DNA of 6,193 nt from the NCBI GenBank assembly GCA_905479795.1, contig CAJQNX010000041.1, forward strand, positions 1 through 6,193, written 5' to 3'. Positions 1-3,929 of this stretch are shown in pieces; position 1 is the first letter of the stretch; each line of letters begins with the position of its first letter. Origin of the DNA: an uncultured Candidatus Midichloriaceae bacterium. GTDB taxonomy: Bacteria; Pseudomonadota; Alphaproteobacteria; Rickettsiales; Midichloriaceae. The notes below the pieces were generated by a model. The model had not been told where the DNA came from, did no database searches, and was given only the letters and a program-made list of their open reading frames with translations. Made by a program: the position numbers and the translations under genes.

Positions 1-1
1 A

Positions 2-253
2 AAGTTGGTAACTGAAAGAGCATATAGCTTGACTCAGGCAGCTAAAAGTCTTGGTGTAAGTGTAGATTCAATTAGTAAATGGAAAAAGAGGTTAGAAGAA
101 ACATCATCTGCAAGTATAGCGTTTCCAGGGAATGGGAATATGAATGCTATAGATAAGGAAAAAAGGATTTTAGAGAAGGAGATAAAAAAATTACAAATAG
201 AACGAGATATATTAAAAAAGGCGCTAGCATATTTTGCAAATCCACAAAGGTAA
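2..253 (+). CDS. IS3-family transposase OrfA (5' partial)
   Basis: OrfA is the DNA-binding half of the IS3 transposase; it recognises the element's ends and, alone, usually represses transposition. The visible part has a helix-turn-helix (SLTQAAKSLGVSVDSISKWKKR), the short FPGNGN stretch typical of the IS3 group, and a leucine-zipper-like helix ending in IERDILKKALAYFA. The frame is open to the first base, and a typical OrfA has roughly 15 more residues before the LVTERAYSL motif. The TTG at position 5 is therefore probably an internal leucine, and the true start is upstream of the window. The stop is TAA at 251-253. The last ~97 bases overlap the orfB frame, as expected for programmed -1 frameshifting. 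Confidence 0.88.
   Translation, partial: KLVTERAYSLTQAAKSLGVSVDSISKWKKRLEETSSASIAFPGNGNMNAIDKEKRILEKEIKKLQIERDILKKALAYFANPQR
214..220 (+). promoter_or_regulatory. -1 programmed ribosomal frameshift site (A AAA AAG)
   Basis: The heptamer AAAAAAG sits in the orfA frame as TTA-AAA-AAG, the X-XXY-YYZ arrangement required for tandem -1 slippage. The orfB frame is -1 relative to orfA and is open from 157 (after TAA at 154-156), so a slip here fuses OrfA to OrfB. The next codon after the slip is GGC at 220. A small palindrome, GCTAGC, follows closely, but I see no strong downstream stem-loop or pseudoknot. A_AAA_AAG is the commonest bacterial IS3-family shift site. Frame, position and family agree; the efficiency cannot be judged. 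Confidence 0.8.
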
Positions 254-1053
254 AGTATGCATTTATAGATAGCCACAGTGGTAATTACAAAATTAACGAT
301 TTATGTAGAGCGTTAGAAGTAAAAGAAAATGGCTATTACGATTGGTGTAAAAGAAAAATAAATAAAAAAAGAGATATGAAAATAATAGAAAAAATAAAAA
401 ATATTCATAAATCATCAAGAATGACATATGGGTATCGTAGGGTGCATGTGGAACTCAAAGAAAACATGGAAGATATAAATCATAAAAAAGTAGCCAGGTT
501 GATGAGGGAAAATAATATTTTTTCTAAAAGAAGGATTAAATTTAAAGTTACAACAAAAGCAGCTAAAAAGGCTGTTAATATAGATAATGTATTGAATAGA
601 AACTTTGTTACAAATGCTCCTAATAAGGTATGGGTATCTGATATCACCTACATCAAAACGAAACAAAGATGGGTTTATTTATGCATTATCATAGATCTTT
701 TTTCTAGAAGAATAGTTGGCTGGGAATGTAGTGATAGAATTAATAACGAATTAGTCCTACACACATTTTTAAAGGCATATTGGCAGAGAAAGCCACAAAA
801 AGGATTGATGTTTCATTCTGATAGAGGTTCACAATATACATCTAATGATCTTAAAAAAGTTTTAAGAAATTTAGAGGTGACACAAAGTCTTTCAAGGAAA
901 GCAAATTGTCTTGATAACGCAGTTGCTGAATCTTGCTTCCATACTATAAAACAAGAGCTTGGTAGAAGTTTTGCCTCAAGAGATGTTGCCAATTCTATGA
1001 TATTTGAGTACATTGAAGCCTGCTATAATTCTATAAGAGGTATTCTTTTTTAA
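220..1053 (+). CDS. IS3-family transposase OrfB (DDE integrase core), altered C-terminus
   Basis: This is the catalytic half of the transposase, made as an OrfAB fusion after the -1 slip at 214-220; the first ATG in frame (376) lies well inside the domain. KYAFIDSHSGNYKINDLCRALEV (about 253-321) is the HTH_21-type segment that opens OrfB proteins. The integrase core (rve-like) follows. Counting from the ATG at 376, the triad is D89 (VSDITYI), D149 (FHSDRGSQYTS) and E185 (DNAVAESCFHTIKQE), giving 35 residues between the second D and the E, the DD35E spacing of the family. The protein ends YNSIRGILF, where relatives read YN..RRHS.LGY.SP..F. That tail is recoverable in shifted frames (1038-1080), so the end appears frameshifted. 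Family assignment is secure; activity is doubtful. Confidence 0.88.
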   Translation, partial: GASIFCKSTKVKYAFIDSHSGNYKINDLCRALEVKENGYYDWCKRKINKKRDMKIIEKIKNIHKSSRMTYGYRRVHVELKENMEDINHKKVARLMRENNIFSKRRIKFKVTTKAAKKAVNIDNVLNRNFVTNAPNKVWVSDITYIKTKQRWVYLCIIIDLFSRRIVGWECSDRINNELVLHTFLKAYWQRKPQKGLMFHSDRGSQYTSNDLKKVLRNLEVTQSLSRKANCLDNAVAESCFHTIKQELGRSFASRDVANSMIFEYIEACYNSIRGILF

Positions 1054-1080
1054 ATTATTATTTCACCTAATAATTTTAAG
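1036..1080 (+). pseudogene. Frameshifted remnant of the OrfB C-terminus
   Basis: After AGA at 1036-1038, re-reading base 1038 gives R-Y-S-F-L-N-Y (1038-1058), matching the conserved RRHS.LGY tail of IS3 OrfB proteins. Four bases later the original frame resumes with S-P-N-N-F-K (1063-1080), matching the SP..F motif. The pattern fits loss of one base near 1038 and gain of one base near 1059-1062. The main frame stops at TAA 1051-1053 between the two lesions. Sequencing error in the short A and T runs is the alternative explanation. Confidence 0.55.
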
Positions 1081-1097
1081 ATATTACACTGTAAAAA

Positions 1098-1117
1098 GTT
1101 GCTTAACTTTTCCTCCA
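1098..1117 (+). repeat. Candidate right terminal inverted repeat of the IS3 element
   Basis: Read on the minus strand, the sequence begins TGGAGGAAAAGTTAAGC. A 5'-TG tip and an internal AAAAGTT are features of many IS3-family ends, and the position just downstream of orfB is right. Two small stems overlap it: AAAAGTT/AACTTTT (1094-1100 with 1105-1111) and CTCCA/TGGAG (1113-1117 with 1122-1126). The matching left repeat is outside the window, so this is a proposal only. Confidence 0.38.
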
Positions 1118-1280
1118 TGTTTGGAGATTAACTTTAAATGATAACTTTATATTATCAATAAGGAAATCGAAGAAGTCATCCCTGAATGCAAAATAATTAT
1201 TGATAACAAATTTAATGTTTAATATTTTTGGGCAGCCAAAACAAGGTAAAATGATCATTACTTATTTTAAATAAAAAGAA

Positions 1281-1317
1281 TTTTAGAAGTGCTAAAAGCA
1301 ATGCACATTGCCTAAAA
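1281..1317. repeat. Cluster of short perfect inverted repeats
   Basis: TTTTAG (1281-1286) is complementary to CTAAAA at 1292-1297 and again to CTAAAA at 1312-1317. Between the two copies lies GCAATGCACATTGC (1298-1311), a perfect 6-base inverted repeat around a 2-base centre. The segment can therefore fold as two adjacent hairpins or as one outer stem enclosing an inner one. Neither arrangement has a good T tract next to it. Function is unknown. Confidence 0.4.
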
Positions 1318-1404
1318 TATATGAAGACAATTGAGAATATTAAGCTGTAATAAAGTTGATTTTATATAACAATAGCTTCTCAAAATTCAGTCAATTAGAT
1401 ATAT

Positions 1405-1439
1405 AGAATGCCCTTGGCAACTAAAGGGCCTCACATTCT
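1405..1439 (-). terminator. Bulged hairpin downstream of rplQ, possible operon terminator
   Basis: On the minus strand AGAATG, a 5-base bulge (TGAGG), CCCTT, an 8-base loop, AAGGG and CATTCT form about eleven base pairs in two stacked stems. It starts about 50 bases after the rplQ stop, in the right place to end the rpsM-rplQ transcript. The sequence after it (ATATATC) is not a real U tract, so it is not a classical intrinsic terminator. It could act as an RNA-stabilising 3' end or be unrelated. Confidence 0.4.
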
Positions 1440-1491
1440 TGTTCTCACGCAATTTATCTTAGCTTTATACCCCTTATATAAATAGATCAGA

Positions 1492-1848
1492 TCAAGCAAC
1501 AAATTGAATGACTGCTATAGGAGCGCAATCTCCTTTTCTATAGCCAGCTTTGATGACTCTAGTATAACCACCATTCCTTTCTTTAAATCTAGGTGACAAC
1601 ACATTGATAATTTTATCTGTTTCTTTCAAGCTCCCACCTAATTTTGATATCAACTTTCTTCTAGAATTCAGTGAATTATCTTTTCCTGCAGTTATTAACT
1701 TCTCAACTACACTTCGCAAGCTTTTTGCTTTTGGTAGTGTAGTGGTTATTTGCTCGCAATTTATCAAGGATTTGCATAAGTTTCTTAATAAACTTGTTCT
1801 ATGAGCAGTTCTTCTAGAGAATTTTCTTTTATTTCTTTTGTGTATCAT
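1492..1848 (-). CDS. rplQ: 50S ribosomal protein L17
   Basis: L17 is a large-subunit protein that binds 23S rRNA near the peptide exit side. The 118-residue product has the family's opening signature, HKRNKRKFSRRTAHRTSLLRNL (residues 3-24), followed by the helical T.LPKAKSLRSVVEKLITAGK region and a C-terminal GGYTRVIKAGYRKGDCAPIA motif; these are strong L17 hallmarks. Length is near the short end for bacteria, as in other alphaproteobacteria without a C-terminal extension. The ATG is 12 bases after the rpoA stop. No Shine-Dalgarno sequence lies in that gap (TGTATTTTTGAT), so translation probably depends on coupling to rpoA. It is the last gene of the operon and stops at TGA. Confidence 0.97.
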   Translation of the reverse strand: MIHKRNKRKFSRRTAHRTSLLRNLCKSLINCEQITTTLPKAKSLRSVVEKLITAGKDNSLNSRRKLISKLGGSLKETDKIINVLSPRFKERNGGYTRVIKAGYRKGDCAPIAVIQFVA

Positions 1849-1860
1849 ATCAAAAATACA

Positions 1861-2898
1861 TTAATTATTTTCACCAAGGTAGTCCTCAATTAGCTCCTCA
1901 ATATTTTCAGGGGGCCAATTTTCAATTTCCATACCAAATTTTAAGCTCATTTCCACAAGCAATTCTTTAATTTCATTCAAAGATTTTTTACCAAAATTTG
2001 GTGTTTTTAACATTTGAGCTTCAGTTTTTACTACTAAATCACCAATATATACTATATTATCATTTTTTAAACAATTTTGTGAACGAACAGATAGTTCCAG
2101 ATCACTCACTTTTTTAAGTAAATTTATATCAAATGGGATTTTTTTCTCTTTAGGCTTTTCAACCTCTTCTACTTCTTTGAAATTTATAAATACCTGTAAT
2201 TGTTCTTGAAAAATTTTAGCTGCAAGTGCAAGCGCAAGATCAGCCTTAATGGATCCATTAGTTTCAACTTTTAAAGATAATTTATCATATTCAGTTTTAG
2301 AACCAACCCTGCTGTTAGAAATCTTAAATGAGCATTTAGCAACTGGTGAGAATATTGAGTCTATCGCAATAAAGTCACTTCCATAGTCTAACTCACTGTG
2401 CTCACTTGCAGTTTTGTATCCCTTGTTAGAAGTTATTATAAACTCCATATTTAATTTTATATCCTTAGTGGTATTACAAATTACTAGATCTGGATTCACA
2501 ATCTCAAAATCATCTATGGTATTAATCATACCTGCAGTAATTGGTCCTTTCTTTGATGCATTTAAAGTAAGTTTTTTGTTACTAAACCCTGCATTACCTT
2601 TAATTATAACCGATTTAAGATTTAGAATGATTTCAACAACATCCTCTTTAACATTTTCAATGGTTGAATATTCATGCTCGACCCCTGATATTTTTACAGC
2701 GCAAATTGCGGTACCTTGTAGTGATGACAATAATATTCTTCTTAAAGAGTTACCTAAAGTAATACCAAAACCTTTCTCAAGAGGCTCAATATGAAATATA
2801 GAAGAATTCTCTTCAACCTCCTCAATACTGTAATTGGCTGGTTTAATTAAACTAACCCAATTTGACGATATATTAGCTTTCTGTATCTCTTCGTGCAT
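1861..2898 (-). CDS. rpoA: DNA-directed RNA polymerase subunit alpha
   Basis: Alpha dimerises to scaffold RNA polymerase assembly and contacts UP elements and activators through its C-terminal domain. The 345-residue protein has the complete N-terminal domain, with EPLEKGFGITLGNSLRRILLSS at residues 38-59 (R53/R54 in the dimerisation/beta-contact helix) and HEYSTIENVKEDV after it. A charged linker (VEEVEKPKEKK) leads to the C-terminal domain. The DNA-contact motif VRSQNCLK is intact (R272, N275, C276, L277, K278, equivalent to E. coli R265, N268, C269, L270, K271), as is TPNFGKKSLNEIKE. The N-terminus carries about ten extra residues before the conserved NW.SLIKP segment. A weak AGG lies 8 bases before the ATG. 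The gap to rpsK is 23 bases. Confidence 0.98.
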   Translation of the reverse strand: MHEEIQKANISSNWVSLIKPANYSIEEVEENSSIFHIEPLEKGFGITLGNSLRRILLSSLQGTAICAVKISGVEHEYSTIENVKEDVVEIILNLKSVIIKGNAGFSNKKLTLNASKKGPITAGMINTIDDFEIVNPDLVICNTTKDIKLNMEFIITSNKGYKTASEHSELDYGSDFIAIDSIFSPVAKCSFKISNSRVGSKTEYDKLSLKVETNGSIKADLALALAAKIFQEQLQVFINFKEVEEVEKPKEKKIPFDINLLKKVSDLELSVRSQNCLKNDNIVYIGDLVVKTEAQMLKTPNFGKKSLNEIKELLVEMSLKFGMEIENWPPENIEELIEDYLGENN

Positions 2899-2921
2899 CT
2901 ATAATACCTATTAATTAATAC

Positions 2922-3302
2922 TTAAACTCTTCTTTTCTTAGGCGGTCTAACACCATTGTGCGGAATTGGAGTGATGTCTTTTATTGTAGTGACATTAAGT
3001 CCTGAAGATATTAAACCTCTAACCGCAGAATCCCTGCCATTTCCAGGGCCTTGAATCTTTACTGAAATTGTTTTCATACCAAACTCAGTCGCCTTTTTTG
3101 CAGCAACTTCAGCTGTAACTTGTGCAGCATATGGAGTTGATTTACGAGATCCTTTAAAACCGTTGCACCCCGCGGAAGACCAAGCAATAACAGCACCTTG
3201 TATGTCAGAAATAGTAACTATCGTATTATTAAATGTTGCAGAAATATGTGCAATCCCAATAATAACGCTTCTTTTTTTCTTATTAGTTGTTTTTTTATTC
3301 AT
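2922..3302 (-). CDS. rpsK: 30S ribosomal protein S11
   Basis: S11 sits on the platform of the small subunit and helps form the mRNA exit cleft and the path for the Shine-Dalgarno helix. The 126-residue product has a lysine-rich N-terminus (residues 1-13), then HISATFNNTIVTISDIQGAV, SAGCNGFKGSRKSTPYAAQ and the C-terminal DITPIPHNGVRPPKKRRV, all conserved S11 blocks. Length is normal (relatives about 125-130). The ATG is 29 bases after the rpsM stop. The region before it is purine-rich (AAGAAGAAAAAG) but lacks a clear GGAG, so initiation may be helped by ribosomes from rpsM. Confidence 0.98.
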   Translation of the reverse strand: MNKKTTNKKKRSVIIGIAHISATFNNTIVTISDIQGAVIAWSSAGCNGFKGSRKSTPYAAQVTAEVAAKKATEFGMKTISVKIQGPGNGRDSAVRGLISSGLNVTTIKDITPIPHNGVRPPKKRRV

Positions 3303-3331
3303 ACTCAGTACTTTTTCTTCTTTAGTTATTG

Positions 3332-3709
3332 TTATTTAGTTACCTTTTTCTTTCCAGCAATTGCAACAGCTTTACCTCTTCTTGTGCGTGCATTTGTGTG
3401 AGTTCTCTGCCCTCTTGTGGGTAACTTTCTTATATGTCTAATTCCTCTATATGCCTTCATATCAATTAGATTTTTGACATTCAGAGATACTTCCATCCTC
3501 AAATCACCTTCTACAGAGTATGAGGAATCAATTGCTTCTCTTATCCTTCTAACTTCATCATCAGATAATCTCGAAACTGGAATGCTTTTATCTATGTTGG
3601 CTTTTTCGCATATCTGCTTAGATCTATATAGACCTATTCCATATATGTATGTCAGTGCTATACCGACTTTTTTGGCTGTTGGAATATTAACGCCTGCTAT
3701 ACGTGCCAC
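3332..3709 (-). CDS. rpsM: 30S ribosomal protein S13
   Basis: S13 is in the head of the small subunit and forms the B1 bridges to the 50S subunit (with 5S/L5 and 23S rRNA). The 125-residue product begins MARIAGVNIPTAKKVGIALTYIYGIG, includes the LSDDEVRRIREAI helix, and ends with the basic RHIRKLPTRGQRTHTNARTRRGK tail that reaches toward the P-site tRNA. The start is GTG at 3707-3709. This start is supported by homology (MARIAGV is the standard beginning) and by AAGAGG five bases upstream. It is the first gene of the operon, with its own promoter just ahead rather than secY or adk. Confidence 0.98.
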   Translation of the reverse strand: MARIAGVNIPTAKKVGIALTYIYGIGLYRSKQICEKANIDKSIPVSRLSDDEVRRIREAIDSSYSVEGDLRMEVSLNVKNLIDMKAYRGIRHIRKLPTRGQRTHTNARTRRGKAVAIAGKKKVTK

Positions 3710-3714
3710 GAAAA

Positions 3715-3720
3715 CCTCTT
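3715..3720 (-). promoter_or_regulatory. Shine-Dalgarno site for rpsM (AAGAGG)
   Basis: AAGAGG lies five bases before the GTG start of rpsM on the minus strand. It is the best ribosome binding site in the operon and fixes the non-ATG start. The following three genes have weak or no such sites. Confidence 0.75.
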
Positions 3721-3750
3721 TTCAATAAATTTTGTAGTTTAATGCTAAGG

Positions 3751-3778
3751 ATTCTATATAATTTAATCATTAAGTCAA
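3751..3778 (-). promoter_or_regulatory. Sigma-70-type promoter for rpsM-rpsK-rpoA-rplQ
   Basis: On the minus strand TTGACT (3778-3773) and TAGAAT (3756-3751) are separated by 16 bases; each differs by one base from the -35 (TTGACA) and -10 (TATAAT) consensus. Transcription would start near 3744, leaving a leader of about 35 bases before the GTG of rpsM. The site is the strongest promoter-like pair in the intergenic region and sits exactly where a detached alpha operon would need one. The leader looks too short for the full S4-type translational repressor structure known from gammaproteobacteria. Confidence 0.68.
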
Positions 3779-3906
3779 GTGTGTAAGTGAATTTATTTAT
3801 GACATAGAGGGTATTGAAAGATATTATAATCATATTTATTTTCAAAATTGAATATTTTTTAAGTTATATTATAAAAATTAATAGAAAATTTGAACCTATA
3901 AAGTAT

Positions 3907-3918
3907 TGCATTAATGCA
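3907..3918. repeat. 12-base perfect palindrome TGCATTAATGCA
   Basis: This perfect palindrome lies 11 bases beyond the stop codon of the large minus-strand gene, in the 220-base gap before rpsM. It could be the stem of a weak 3' hairpin or a binding site for a dimeric protein. No T tract follows on the minus strand, so it is not a convincing terminator. The rest of 3779-3929 is very AT-rich with no further clear feature. Confidence 0.35.
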
Positions 3919-3929
3919 CATCTTCTTCA

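Larger units (their letters stand above)
1..1117 (+). mobile_element. IS3-family insertion sequence, left end outside the window
   Basis: Two overlapping reading frames encode a helix-turn-helix OrfA and a DDE integrase-type OrfB, joined by an A-AAA-AAG slippery site; this layout is specific to IS3-family elements. The left terminal repeat and the start of orfA lie beyond the window. The right end is placed at about 1117 because bases 1098-1117, read on the minus strand, begin TGGAGGAAAAGTTAAGC, which resembles IS3-family ends (TG at the tip, AAAAGTT inside). That boundary is an inference, since the left repeat is not available for comparison. OrfB appears damaged at its C-terminus, so this copy may be inactive. 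It lies downstream of a ribosomal operon transcribed toward it. Confidence 0.85.
1118..1491. other. Gene-free interval between the IS element and rplQ
   Basis: No open frame of gene-like length or composition is visible on either strand, and I see no tRNA-like cloverleaf. The interval contains a short plus-strand frame ending in a TAA at 1220-1222 (possible gene remnant), a TTTTGG/CCAAAA hairpin directly after it (1226-1241), a cluster of inverted repeats (1281-1311), and a bulged hairpin near rplQ (1405-1439). It is probably a mix of decayed sequence and the 3' region of the ribosomal operon. Confidence 0.6.

Noticed and set aside
2414..2794. 126-codon plus-strand frame opposite rpoA
   Set aside because: It lies entirely antisense to a strongly conserved rpoA, and its product resembles no family; it is a shadow of the coding strand.
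3841..3860. TTCAA/TTGAA stem followed by a T run on the plus strand
   Set aside because: It looks like a weak plus-strand terminator, but no plus-strand gene precedes it, and the stem is only five A/T-rich pairs.
3860..3905. Minus-strand GGTTCAAAT resembling a tRNA T-loop
   Set aside because: No acceptor, D or anticodon stems can be formed with the preceding sequence, and the T-stem itself does not pair.
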